Of a stretch of DNA of 56,767 nucleotides, positions 8,913 through 16,500 are shown piece by piece. Every line of letters begins with the position of its first letter. The first letter of the stretch is position 1. Both the position numbers and the translations under genes were made by a program. The stretch is from an uncultured bacterium (GTDB taxonomy: Bacteria > Verrucomicrobiota > Kiritimatiellia > CAIVKH01), in the NCBI GenBank assembly GCA_903906425.1, contig CAIVKH010000156.1:1-56767 (forward strand). Direction: 5' to 3'. A model generated the notes under the pieces. The model was not told where the DNA came from. It saw nothing but the letters and a program-made list of their open reading frames with translations, and did no database searches.

Positions 8913-9338
8913 TCATTCCCGGAGCCGGCCGGCAGCGCGCTCGCGGCGAAGGAAATCGCCGGGCGTCATGATGGCAAGGCCGTAGAAGCCGGCGGCCATG
9001 AGGTCTCCAAAATCGCCACAGTCGAGCGTGAGCAGGACTTCGCTGAATGCGGCGGCGGTGAAAAGGATCGGACGGTCCTTGCCTTTTTTGAACAGCACGG
9101 TGCGGTCGAATGTGAATTCGTCGGCGACGCGCCGCAACGATGGGCGGAGGCGCTGCCACTCGCCGGTTGCGGCGGGCGGCAGCCGGTGGCGCAGATTTCT
9201 TTCGACTTCTTCGATGACATAGCCGCTGGCCAGCAGCGACCAGCCGGAGCGCCGGGCGATGTCGAAGACCCGCGCGGATGCGCCCGATGGCCGGCCACAG
9301 GCGGCGAGGATGACGCTGCTGTCGAGAAACAGGTTCAC
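8913..9338 (-). CDS. PIN-domain toxin, VapC-like ribonuclease
   Basis: 141 residues from GTG 9338, which overlaps the antitoxin stop by 4 nt (GTGA). The PIN-fold acidic residues are in place: D6 in NLFLDSSV, E43 in VIEEVERN, D88 in KKGKDRPIL and D106 in LTLDCGDF. VapC proteins are Mg-dependent endoribonucleases that cleave tRNA or rRNA and are neutralised by the adjacent VapB. Starting here rather than at an upstream ATG removes a 16-residue extension that overlaps the antitoxin frame. The subfamily and RNA target cannot be read from the sequence. Confidence 0.8.
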   Translation of the reverse strand: MNLFLDSSVILAACGRPSGASARVFDIARRSGWSLLASGYVIEEVERNLRHRLPPAATGEWQRLRPSLRRVADEFTFDRTVLFKKGKDRPILFTAAAFSEVLLTLDCGDFGDLMAAGFYGLAIMTPGDFLRRERAAGRLRE

Positions 9339-9535
9339 TTCCCGGCACGGAACTGGCGGAGGGATTCCTCGTCTTCGTCCATCCACGATTTCAATTGTTC
9401 CGTGGAAAACAGGCGCGGTTCGGGCATCGGGCCGCCCGTGTCGTGCAGACGGCGCGCAAGATGAAGCAGCAATTCCTGCTGCTGCTCAGGAGGCAGTTCG
9501 TCGGCCGCAGCTTCAATTTCAACCAGTGTGCTCAT
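9335..9535 (-). CDS. VapB-like antitoxin
   Basis: 66 residues. An acidic helical protein (EIEAAADELPPEQQQELLLH) with a C-terminal tail (FSTEQLKSWMDEDEESLRQF) suited to wrapping a PIN toxin. It has no recognisable AbrB or ribbon-helix-helix motif and is closest in style to DUF2281-type antitoxins. The gene precedes and overlaps the toxin, as in most type II systems. A promoter with its -10 seven nt before the ATG suggests a leaderless transcript. Confidence 0.65.
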   Translation of the reverse strand: MSTLVEIEAAADELPPEQQQELLLHLARRLHDTGGPMPEPRLFSTEQLKSWMDEDEESLRQFRAGK

Positions 9536-9542
9536 GTGTCGA

Positions 9543-9571
9543 AATCTATCAGCAGGGCTGACCGGCTTCAA
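9543..9571 (-). promoter_or_regulatory. Putative leaderless promoter of the toxin-antitoxin pair
   Basis: On the minus strand: TTGAAG (9571-9566), a 17-nt spacer, TAGATT (9548-9543), then 7 nt to the ATG at 9535. The whole promoter except part of the -10 lies inside the 3' end of the upstream methyltransferase gene. Confidence 0.5.
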
Positions 9572-10406
9572 GCGCGCGGCTGGCCACACCAGCCTGTGCG
9601 GGCTTGCGCGCGACCCAGACATCCTGCTCGATGCTTCCGGGCAGCGGGTGGATCAGGTGTTCTTTGATTTCCATGCCGCGGAAAAAACTCCCGCGCATGT
9701 AGGCGGGCGGGTGGAACGCGGCAAACCATTTTTTGCCTTCCTCGATTCCGCCGCGGACGACGAGCCGGCCGGCGTCGTATTGCGCGCGCTCGGCGGGCAG
9801 CAGGTGGTGTTCGCGATACCAGTCGCCGTGGCTGGTGACGATCAGCAGGCCGCCGGGCTTGAGCACGCGCAGGAGTTCATCGCGCCATTCTCCGTGCATT
9901 TTTTCGGAGAGGTGCGTGATGACGGAGAGCGCGTAGATCGCGTCGAAGCTGGCCGCGGCGAATGGCAGCGGTGGGGCGAGTTCGTTTTTTTCGAAGCGGA
10001 TGCCGGGAATATTTTCGCGGCACCACGCGATGGTCTCCGCGTTGTAGTCGGCGCCGGCGAGCGATGCTTTGCCGCTGAGAAATTCGCCGAGGTGCCGGAT
10101 CACGCGCGCGGGGCCGCAGCCCCATTCGAGAACGGCGGCATCGCGAAGCCCGGCCGCGTTGATCAGGCCGGCGAAAAATTCGGCGTGCTTGCGGCCGCTT
10201 TCGAAATAATCGCGGTAGCTGACGTGGCCGTAGGCGTCGTAGCAGAGCGCGAGCGAGGGAACGTTGAAGCCGGGATGTTCGCGAAGGAACGTTTCGTTGT
10301 CGGCCTTCGCCTTTGAAACGACGAAATGGAACTTCGCGGCGTTGTAGGCGGCCAGCAGCCGCGTGGCGCGCAGCGCGGCGACGATATACTCGCGAGGGTG
10401 GCTCAT
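9549..10406 (-). CDS. Class I SAM-dependent methyltransferase
   Basis: 285 residues. The SAM-binding glycine motif is AAVLEWGCGPARVIRHL, followed by GADYNAETIAWC (motif II), FDAIYALSVITHLSE (motif IV region) and LLRVLKPGGLLIVTSHG (motif VI). This is a Methyltransf_11/25-type core with an N-terminal extension of about 90 residues. The ATG overlaps the stop of the small membrane protein upstream by 4 nt (ATGA), so the two are translationally coupled. The substrate is unknown; such proteins often act on surface glycans or small metabolites. Confidence 0.8.
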   Translation of the reverse strand: MSHPREYIVAALRATRLLAAYNAAKFHFVVSKAKADNETFLREHPGFNVPSLALCYDAYGHVSYRDYFESGRKHAEFFAGLINAAGLRDAAVLEWGCGPARVIRHLGEFLSGKASLAGADYNAETIAWCRENIPGIRFEKNELAPPLPFAAASFDAIYALSVITHLSEKMHGEWRDELLRVLKPGGLLIVTSHGDWYREHHLLPAERAQYDAGRLVVRGGIEEGKKWFAAFHPPAYMRGSFFRGMEIKEHLIHPLPGSIEQDVWVARKPAQAGVASRALEAGQPC

Positions 10407-10654
10407 TCGGTATCCATATCAACGCCCCATAGCAGCAAATAGCGGTTCATGGCGTTAAATACCGGCGGGCTTCTTCCCGCCAACAAAGTCAGGGGCGAGT
10501 AGAACTTCTCTTTGATCCTGAATTTGTCGCCCCGCGTTCGCGCTGTGCCAAACATTCTGAATACGGGGCCAATTGAGAGCACATAGAGAACCAGCGCCAC
10601 CGCCACCGCTATGGCGATTTTTCCCGCGCGGAATTTTCCGGCTTGGGCGGTCAT
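10403..10654 (-). CDS. Small single-span membrane protein
   Basis: 83 residues from ATG 10654. A basic N-terminus is followed by one hydrophobic segment (AIAVAVALVLYVLSIGPVF, about 13-31) and a cytoplasmic or periplasmic tail containing FYSPLTLLAGRSPPVFNAMN. It overlaps the downstream methyltransferase by 4 nt. An in-frame upstream ATG at 10747 is not used, because the added segment lacks protein-like composition and reaches towards the repeat array. Family not recognised; it may anchor or assist the methyltransferase. Confidence 0.6.
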   Translation of the reverse strand: MTAQAGKFRAGKIAIAVAVALVLYVLSIGPVFRMFGTARTRGDKFRIKEKFYSPLTLLAGRSPPVFNAMNRYLLLWGVDMDTE

Positions 10655-10770
10655 GGCAGGCTTTCCAGGCGTTTGGGGTAGTGGAGAACACTTTTCTGGA
10701 TGGTCGGGGCATGTATGGACCGGCGAGAAGCATGTTTGGAATGCCACAAACCAAATCCGGGGATCCGCAG

Positions 10771-11043
10771 CATAGGATTATGAAACCGCGTCATAGGCTT
10801 ATGCCGTGTCGTCATAAACTTATTCTGCGCCGTCATAGGCTTGTGCCGCGTCGTCATAAACATATGCTGCGTCGTCATAGGCTTATGCCGTGTCGTCATA
10901 AAATTCTGCTGCATCGGCATAGGCTCATGCCGTGTCGTCATAAAACTATGCTGCGCTGCCATAGGCTTATGCCGCGTCGTCATAAAACTATGCCGCGTCG
11001 TCATAGGTTTATGCCGCGTTGTCATAATCTTGTGCCGCATCAG
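10771..11043. repeat. Array A: 13 tandem 21-bp units
   Basis: CATA recurs at exact 21-nt steps (10771, 10792 ... 11023) with no indel. Each unit has a CATA-N4-TATG core (small inverted repeat) followed by a GC-rich linker such as CCGCGTCGT. Units roughly alternate between CATAGGCTTATG and CATAAAACTATG. All 13 units are open in a frame on each strand, because 21 is a multiple of 3, but no start or ribosome site supports a protein. The array fills most of the 628-nt gap between the small membrane protein and the HIT gene. Confidence 0.9.
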
Positions 11044-11182
11044 AACATGTTTGAAAACTTTCAGGACAACCCTCGGAAAGGCCCAAGAAGTGGCGAAATG
11101 CGGCAAAACCAATCGAATTTGCGATGAAATGGTTCGCGAATGCGGTTTCCGAATGACTGCGAGGATGCCAGACGGAGGAGAA

Positions 11183-11263
11183 TCTTCGAGAATTGGAAAC
11201 GGTCGGCGGGGGAAGTTCCAATGATTGGAAAAAGCCGTCACGGAAGTTTCCAATCATTGGAAA
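11183..11263. repeat. Palindrome triplet, locus 5 (first copy decayed)
   Basis: Intact copies at 11215-11231 and 11247-11263. A decayed copy, TCTTCGAGAATTGGAAA, sits at 11183-11199, exactly one further 32-nt step upstream. The block ends 18 nt beyond the HIT stop codon. Confidence 0.8.
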
Positions 11264-11281
11264 AGATGGGGGGCGGGCGGG

Positions 11282-11770
11282 TCATAACCGGTCGAAGCGG
11301 GGGCGGAGGATGGCGTAAAGCTCGTCGAGCGCCTGGGGGATGATGCTCGTGGAACCGGTGGCGGCCATGAAATTGGTGTCGCCGGTCCAGCGCGGGACGA
11401 CGTGCTGGTGGATGTGGTCCTGCAAGCCCGCGCCGGCAACCTTGCCGAGATTCAGGCCGGTGTTGAAGCCGTGCGGCGTCATCGCGTCGGCGAGGATTTC
11501 GACGCAGCGGTGGGTCAGCTCCATCATCTCCGCGCGCTCCTCCGGCGTCATTTGCGCGAGCGTTTCGACGTGGCGGTTGGTGATGACCATGAGGTGGCCG
11601 CAGGAATAGGGATAGCGGTTCATGATGACCGCGCAGGTCTTCCCGCGATGCAAAAGCAGATGCGCGCGCTCGTCGTCCGCTGCGAGCGCGGCGCAGAGAA
11701 AGCAGCCGCCGGTCTTCGGGCCGAGGATGTATTCGATGCGCCAGGGCGCAAAAAGCGCGTTGCTGTTCAT
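11282..11770 (-). CDS. HIT-family nucleotide hydrolase/transferase (Ap4A phosphorylase-like)
   Basis: 162 residues from ATG 11770. FLCAALAADDERAHLLLHR and CAVIMNRYPYSCGHLMVITN lead to the histidine triad DHIHQHVVPRW, with the central His acting as nucleophile on the alpha-phosphate of dinucleotide substrates. The size and the FLC start fit the bacterial Ap4A-phosphorylase-like HIT branch, though a short-chain HIT hydrolase remains possible. Upstream TAGTTT lies 5 nt before the start. Extending to the ATG at 11821 would add residues from the heptamer tract and is rejected. Confidence 0.85.
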   Translation of the reverse strand: MNSNALFAPWRIEYILGPKTGGCFLCAALAADDERAHLLLHRGKTCAVIMNRYPYSCGHLMVITNRHVETLAQMTPEERAEMMELTHRCVEILADAMTPHGFNTGLNLGKVAGAGLQDHIHQHVVPRWTGDTNFMAATGSTSIIPQALDELYAILRPRFDRL

Positions 11771-11775
11771 GGCAG

Positions 11776-11781
11776 AAACTA
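11776..11781 (-). promoter_or_regulatory. Possible -10 element 5 nt before the HIT start
   Basis: TAGTTT on the minus strand. The only TTG-like -35 (TTGGAA) is 20 nt upstream, longer than ideal. Confidence 0.3.
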
Positions 11782-11800
11782 TGCGGGATGAGGCGCGCCC

Positions 11801-11821
11801 GTTCCAAGTTCCAAGTTTCAA
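11801..11821. repeat. Heptamer tract, three copies of GTTCCAA type
   Basis: GTTCCAA, GTTCCAA, GTTTCAA in tandem in the 93-nt gap between the divergent HIT and peptidase genes. Similar in sequence to the heptamer tract inside the peptidase start region. Confidence 0.7.
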
Positions 11822-11863
11822 AAGTGCGTTCGAAATCTTGCTTCGTGCGCGGCGTGTTGCAAG

Positions 11864-12709
11864 ATGTGGAGCATGGTTTTGGCTCAGGTTTCAGGTTTCA
11901 GGTTTCAGGATTCAGGTCGGTTCTTCCAAGCCCTCCTGCTGCTGCTGGCCGTCTCGCTGTCGGCATCCGCGCAGATGCGACAGTCGGATGAACTGCTGCT
12001 GCCCGGAACGGCGGAGGCTTCGGGCGTGGTCGTGCGCGCTAGCAGCGAGGCGGAGGCGCGCGAGGTGCTGTTCCTGACGCTGAAGATGCACGCAAAAGTC
12101 TGCGAGATGCTCTGCCTGACGTCGAAGCCGCCGAGCGCCATCTCCTGGTACACCGACACAAACGCGTGGAAGAATTTTTCCCGGCAGTCGGACGCCCGCA
12201 TCGAGGGCAAGGGCCTCTCGGGCGGCAGCACCATCGCAATCCTGTCGGACAACAGCGACGCGCACGAATCGCTCGCGCACGAACTGGTTCACCACGTCCT
12301 GAAGCACTCGAGCCCCGCGCCGCTGCCGTTGTGGTACGAGGAGGGCTGCGCGGCCTCCTATGGCTGGTGTACCGCAAAGTGGCTCGGCCAGATGGAAGGC
12401 CGCAATCTTATCCGCACCCAGCCGGCGCTGCCGAAATCGGAGCTGCTGGCGTTTGAGGTCCTTCTCGGCTGCAAGGATTATCCAGCACTGGCGACGGCTA
12501 ATGCGGCCTATTCGCGCCAGTCCGAGGAACTGGTCCGTTTTCTCGAGACCAGGCTCGGTCCCGCGAATTTTCAAAAACTCGGGAGGTTGCTGGCTGGCGA
12601 CCAGAACTTGCACAATTGCCTCATGGACAATTTCAATTTCAGCGAGGAAGACTGGGACGTGCTCAAGCGTGCCGTGTATGTTCGCTCGACGACGAAACAG
12701 GAACGGTGA
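11864..12709 (+). CDS. Exported HExxH metallopeptidase-like protein (peptidase MA/DUF1570 style)
   Basis: 281 residues. A hydrophobic signal segment (FFQALLLLLAVSLSASAQ, about 20-37) follows an n-region encoded by a heptamer repeat. The zinc motif is H139-E-L-V-H143, with E159 or E160 in LPLWYEEGCA as the likely third ligand, the gluzincin arrangement seen in peptidase MA-like proteins. Most likely a periplasmic or outer-membrane-associated protease or an inactive relative. The ATG at 11864 lacks a good Shine-Dalgarno; a second ATG at 11873 has GGAG only 1 nt away. holA starts 28 nt after the stop. Confidence 0.65.
   Translation: MWSMVLAQVSGFRFQDSGRFFQALLLLLAVSLSASAQMRQSDELLLPGTAEASGVVVRASSEAEAREVLFLTLKMHAKVCEMLCLTSKPPSAISWYTDTNAWKNFSRQSDARIEGKGLSGGSTIAILSDNSDAHESLAHELVHHVLKHSSPAPLPLWYEEGCAASYGWCTAKWLGQMEGRNLIRTQPALPKSELLAFEVLLGCKDYPALATANAAYSRQSEELVRFLETRLGPANFQKLGRLLAGDQNLHNCLMDNFNFSEEDWDVLKRAVYVRSTTKQER
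11884..11918 (+). repeat. Heptamer tract TCAGGTT x5 inside the peptidase start region
   Basis: Five tandem 7-nt units (the last two degenerate) between the start codon and the signal-peptide core. Seven is not a multiple of three, so a change in copy number would shift the frame. Confidence 0.8.
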
Positions 12710-12737
12710 ACGAGAAAATGACAAAGGGTGATTCATA

Positions 12738-13919
12738 ATGGCCGGCCCGACCAAAGCTGGAGGCGCATCCGTGTTCCTCATCTGGGGCGCGGATGAATAT
12801 GAGGCGACGAGAAAGACGCACGAACTGGTCGAGTCATTGTGCCCGCCGGCGGAGCAGGCGTTCGGCCTCGAAACGATTGACGGCCGCGTTGACACAATCG
12901 AGTTCGTGATCGCTGCGATCAACAAATGCCTTTCGGCGGTTCGCACGGTCGGGTTCTTCGGCGCGGGGAAAACGATCTGGCTTCGCGATGTCCGTTTTTT
13001 TGTGCCGAAGAATCCAGCCTCGGGCGAAAGCGAAGACGGTTCCGGAGATTCGGAGGGCGGCGGCGGATTACCCGAAGCGATCAAGGAGCGGCTCGCCGCG
13101 CTGGCGGAGGAAATCAAAAAGGGAATGCCCGAGGGCCAGAAGCTGGTCATCAGCGCGGACAAGATCAACCGCGGCTCCGCGCTCTACAAGGCGATCCAGG
13201 CGGCGGGCCAAATCATCGAATTCAATCCGCCGGAGAAACCGAAAGAGGCGGAACGGGCGACGGCGGAATATGTCCGCGGCGCGTTTCAGGAGGCCGGGCT
13301 GAAAATTTCCTCCGAGCTCATTCCGGTTTTTCTCGACCGCACCGGCGGCGACACGCGGCAGATTCGAAACGAAGTCGAAAAGCTGTTTCTATTTCTCGCC
13401 GGCCGGACAGACGTGCGCGGCGAGGACATCGCAGCGATCGTCAGTCCATCGCGCGAGGCTGTCGCGTGGGACCTGACGGACGCCTTCGGGAAACGAAATA
13501 TTCCGCGGGCGATGTCGGTGTTGCGGCATTTGTTTTCGCAGAAGGAATCGCCGCAGATGATCGTCGGAATGCTGGAGAGCCGGCTGCGCGATCTGATCGT
13601 TCTGCGGCAGTGCCTCGACAAGCGGTGGATTCGTTTTTACCGCAAGGGCGAATGGGTGAACGCCGACTGGTCTGCGGGACCGGAGGCTGACGACTGGCTG
13701 AAGGGACTGCCGAAAGACCCGCGCGCGATGAACAAATTCCGCGTCGGCTTCATGGTTGAGGACGCCTCGCGATTCACCCTCGATGAACTTTTGCGGGCGC
13801 ACCGGCTGATCACCGAGGCGCACGAAAGAATGGTCAGCGCGCCGGTGCCGGCGGATATCTTGCTGGAGCACCTTTTGATTTCGGTGATGCGACCGGAAAA
13901 ATCGCGCGCCGCGGCCTGA
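12738..13919 (+). CDS. holA: DNA polymerase III delta subunit
   Basis: 393 residues. It starts in the delta-subunit manner with SVFLIWGADEYEATRK and continues through KLVISADKINRGSALYKAI, a long helical middle with TGGDTRQIRNEVEKLFLF, and the C-terminal domain LTDAFGKRNIPRAMSVLRHL followed by MIVGMLESRLRDLIVLRQ. Delta opens the beta sliding clamp within the clamp-loader complex. The protein is somewhat longer than E. coli HolA (343), partly through a low-complexity insert (SGESEDGSGDSEGGGG, about residues 96-111). It lies between the peptidase and a DUF3108 gene that starts 1 nt after its stop. Confidence 0.85.
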   Translation: MAGPTKAGGASVFLIWGADEYEATRKTHELVESLCPPAEQAFGLETIDGRVDTIEFVIAAINKCLSAVRTVGFFGAGKTIWLRDVRFFVPKNPASGESEDGSGDSEGGGGLPEAIKERLAALAEEIKKGMPEGQKLVISADKINRGSALYKAIQAAGQIIEFNPPEKPKEAERATAEYVRGAFQEAGLKISSELIPVFLDRTGGDTRQIRNEVEKLFLFLAGRTDVRGEDIAAIVSPSREAVAWDLTDAFGKRNIPRAMSVLRHLFSQKESPQMIVGMLESRLRDLIVLRQCLDKRWIRFYRKGEWVNADWSAGPEADDWLKGLPKDPRAMNKFRVGFMVEDASRFTLDELLRAHRLITEAHERMVSAPVPADILLEHLLISVMRPEKSRAAA

Positions 13920-13920
13920 G

Positions 13921-14796
13921 ATGAGAAAATTCATTTTCATCGCGCTGTCATTTCTGTCCATCGCGTGTTTCGCGAAGGACAACACGAACGACTATCTTTT
14001 CATCGACCGCGATTCGAACGCGGTCTTCAAGATCGCCGTGGCGACGAACGGCCTCGTGCCGCTGTCGAACAGCAACAATCTCCCGAAGCTCTGGTTTCCC
14101 GTTGGCGAAGGAATGACCTACGACATTTACTGGGGCGTCATCCACGTCGGCACGACCAGCGTGACGACCGACTGGGTCGAGCAGGACGGAAAACCGCGGC
14201 TGCGCATCCGGCACTTCACCAAAACCAACCGCGTCGTCGCGACGCTGTATCCGGTCGAGGACACGATCGAAACGGTGATTGATCCCGGCCCGTTCCTGCC
14301 GGTGTATTTCCGAAAAACGCTCAGCGAAGGCCACTATCGCTCCGATGAAATCACGGTGTTCGATCGCGACGCAAAACTCGGCCGGCAGGGCTCGTTCCGC
14401 GACGGCCACGTCAAGGGCTTCAAGATCGAGCCGGACACCCGCGACATCGTCACGGCCATGTACTGGCTGCGCCGCGATTCGTTCACCGTCGGCACGACCA
14501 ACCAATATCGCGTCATGGCCGACGAAAAACTCTACGACCTCTTCGTGAAGCCCGTCGGCATCGAGGAGCAGAAGGTGAGCGCCTACGGCAGGATCAAGGT
14601 CACGCGCCTCGACCCCGACGCGGCCTTCAACGGCCTCTTCATGCGGAAGGGAAAAATCACCGTCTGGGTCTCCAACGACGAGCGCCGGCTCTGCACGCGA
14701 ATGGACGCGGAGGTGCCCGTCGCCGCCATCCACATCGAACTCGACCGGGTCCGCGGCCCCGGCGATGACGCGTGGGTGAAAAAGAAGAAGGATTGA
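13921..14796 (+). CDS. DUF3108 domain-containing exported protein
   Basis: 291 residues. A short signal peptide (MRKFIFIALSFLSIACFA) is followed by a beta-rich protein with FPVGEGMTYDIYWGVIHVGTT near residue 60, the usual opening of DUF3108 domains. Later segments include DIVTAMYWLR and TVWVSNDERRLCTRMDAEVPVA. The family is periplasmic or outer-membrane-associated with no assigned biochemical activity. The start lies 1 nt after the holA stop, so co-translation is likely. A palindrome pair follows the stop by 22 nt. Confidence 0.75.
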   Translation: MRKFIFIALSFLSIACFAKDNTNDYLFIDRDSNAVFKIAVATNGLVPLSNSNNLPKLWFPVGEGMTYDIYWGVIHVGTTSVTTDWVEQDGKPRLRIRHFTKTNRVVATLYPVEDTIETVIDPGPFLPVYFRKTLSEGHYRSDEITVFDRDAKLGRQGSFRDGHVKGFKIEPDTRDIVTAMYWLRRDSFTVGTTNQYRVMADEKLYDLFVKPVGIEEQKVSAYGRIKVTRLDPDAAFNGLFMRKGKITVWVSNDERRLCTRMDAEVPVAAIHIELDRVRGPGDDAWVKKKKD

Positions 14797-14818
14797 CGGG
14801 GCGGATCGCCGCAAAATT

Positions 14819-14867
14819 TTTCCAATGAGTGGAAGTTTGCGCCGCGGTCTTTTCCAATCATTGGAAA
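14819..14867. repeat. Palindrome pair, locus 6
   Basis: The first copy (14819-14835) carries GAGT in place of GATT, breaking the stem; the second (14851-14867) is intact. Spacer TTTGCGCCGCGGTCT. Confidence 0.85.
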
Positions 14868-14877
14868 CCACCGGCGG

Positions 14878-14893
14878 CCGCGGCCGGCCGCGG
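14878..14893. other. Perfect 16-bp GC palindrome
   Basis: CCGCGGCCGGCCGCGG lies 11 nt beyond the palindrome pair and upstream of the porin gene. It could be a terminator stem but has no following T run. The rest of the 208-nt gap to the porin shows nothing clear. Confidence 0.4.
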
Positions 14894-15004
14894 AATCGGG
14901 TTTTCTCCGATGTCGTTTGAAGAACTTCCTCGGCATGGAAGCTGTCGCATTTTCAAACCGCCAGCCGACAAGATGCGGCCGTGGGATCAAATCAATCAGG
15001 AGAC

Positions 15005-16336
15005 ATGATGAAGAATATTTCCGTTTTTTGTCTGGCGGCGGCGCTCGCCGCGATCGTGTTCGTGGCTGCGGCCGCGCGGGCGCAGGACGATACGGCGGCT
15101 TTGAAAAAGCAGAATGACGAGCTGCGGCTGCGGCTCGACCAGCTGGACAACGAAGTCCAGCAGATCAAGAACGGGCGCGCGGCGAAAGACCAGGCCGATG
15201 CCGCGAAGAGCGCCACCGCGAAGCCGGTGGACGTCCAGTTTTACGCGACGATCAAGCTCGACGCTTCCCGCGACGATTCGCGCACGTCGGCCGGCGATTT
15301 CGCGCGCTGGGTCGAGTCCGAGGGCACGGACGGCAACGACGACGAGTTCAACATGACCGCCAACCAGACACGCCTCGGCTTTCTGGCCAGCGGTCCGGCG
15401 CAGGCAAAAATCAAGACGTCGGGGCAGGTCGAGGCGGATTTCTACGGGCAGGGCGCGGCGGAGAACAAACCCGACCTGATGTTGCGGCACGCATTCGTGA
15501 AGGCGGAGTGGACCGACTGGAACGCGAGCCTGCTGGCCGGCCAGACCTCGGACATCATTTCGCCGCTGACCCCGCCGACGGTGAACTATTCGGTCTGCTG
15601 GTGGCAGGGCAACATCGGCTACCGCCGCCCGCAGATCCGCCTGACCAAGGGCGTGAGTCTGGCCGAAGATGTGACGTTGAAATTTGAGGCCGGCGCGACC
15701 CGCAGCATCACCGATCGCAAATTCGTGTTCACCAGCTCGACCGATCCCGACAGCGGCGCCGACGCCGGCTTCCCCACCACGCAGGGCCGCGTGAGCCTGA
15801 CCTTCCCGTCGTTCAACGCGAAGCCCGCCACCGTCGGCGTGTCCGGCCACTGGGGCCGCGAGGAACAGCACTTCACGAACGAACTCGGCGAGGTCAACGG
15901 CGAGACCGGATTCGAGACCTGGTCCGGAAATGTGGATGTCTCGCTGCCCATTTCGAGCTGGCTGCTGCTGCAGGGCGAAAGCTTCGTCGGCGAAAATCTC
16001 AGCGCCTATCTCGGCGGCATCGGCCAGGGCTACGACCCGGTTCTGAAAGATTCCATCGGCGCGCACGGCGGCTGGGCCGCGGCCTCGCTCGGCCCGTGGG
16101 GCAAATGGCAGTTCAACCTCGGCTCCGGCATTGACGAAGTGAACAAGGACGACGTGGCCGCCAACGCCAAGTCGCCGCCGCGCCTCTCCAACCTCGTCTA
16201 TTTCGGAAACGGCAGCTACTCGCTGACGGCCAACCTCCAGCTCGCGCTCGAAATCTCGTACCTCAAGACGACCTACAAGGAAGCCGCCGACGGCGACGAC
16301 GTGCGCGAACAATTCGCCGCCATCTACAAATTCTGA
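15005..16336 (+). CDS. DcaP-like outer-membrane porin
   Basis: 443 residues from ATG 15005 (a second ATG follows directly). AGGAG ends 2 nt before the first ATG and 5 nt before the second, so 15008 may be the functional start. A signal peptide (about 1-27) is followed by a short coiled coil (ALKKQNDELRLRLDQLDNEV) and then a beta-barrel body with alternating strands (FYATIKLDASRDDSRTSAG, TRLGFLASG, NASLLAGQTSDIISPLTPP), ending in an aromatic residue (EQFAAIYKF), as expected for BAM recognition. The N-terminal coiled coil plus barrel fits DcaP-type trimeric porins. The substrate is unknown. Confidence 0.75.
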   Translation: MMKNISVFCLAAALAAIVFVAAAARAQDDTAALKKQNDELRLRLDQLDNEVQQIKNGRAAKDQADAAKSATAKPVDVQFYATIKLDASRDDSRTSAGDFARWVESEGTDGNDDEFNMTANQTRLGFLASGPAQAKIKTSGQVEADFYGQGAAENKPDLMLRHAFVKAEWTDWNASLLAGQTSDIISPLTPPTVNYSVCWWQGNIGYRRPQIRLTKGVSLAEDVTLKFEAGATRSITDRKFVFTSSTDPDSGADAGFPTTQGRVSLTFPSFNAKPATVGVSGHWGREEQHFTNELGEVNGETGFETWSGNVDVSLPISSWLLLQGESFVGENLSAYLGGIGQGYDPVLKDSIGAHGGWAAASLGPWGKWQFNLGSGIDEVNKDDVAANAKSPPRLSNLVYFGNGSYSLTANLQLALEISYLKTTYKEAADGDDVREQFAAIYKF

Positions 16337-16403
16337 CCACCCCGCCGCGCCCGCCGTTAATTCCACGGCCCTGCGCGGCGAGGCCGGTGAAAAAACACCG
16401 TCG

Positions 16404-16452
16404 TTTCCAATGATTGGAAATTTGCCGCGGCGCCTTTTCCAACCATTGGAAA
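16404..16452. repeat. Palindrome pair, locus 7
   Basis: Copies at 16404-16420 and 16436-16452; the second is CCAACCATTGG with one extra central change. Spacer TTTGCCGCGGCGCCT. Confidence 0.9.
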
Positions 16453-16488
16453 CTATTTTTTGCAATTCGTGCGGCGGCGAAGTGGGTA

Positions 16489-16494
16489 TAGATT
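16489..16494 (+). promoter_or_regulatory. Possible -10 element 6 nt before the prepilin-like gene
   Basis: TAGATT (overlapping TATAGA) lies 6 nt before the ATG at 16501. No convincing -35. There is no Shine-Dalgarno upstream of the ATG. Confidence 0.35.
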
Positions 16495-16500
16495 GATTCC

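Noticed and set aside
10651..11253. Minus-strand 200-residue frame through array A
   Set aside because: Consists of heptapeptide repeats dictated by the array; both strands are open; no start signals.
13944..13962. Second Pho-box-like repeat (CTGTCATTTCTGTCCATCG)
   Set aside because: Repeat period is 9 instead of 11, and it encodes part of the signal peptide of the DUF3108 protein.
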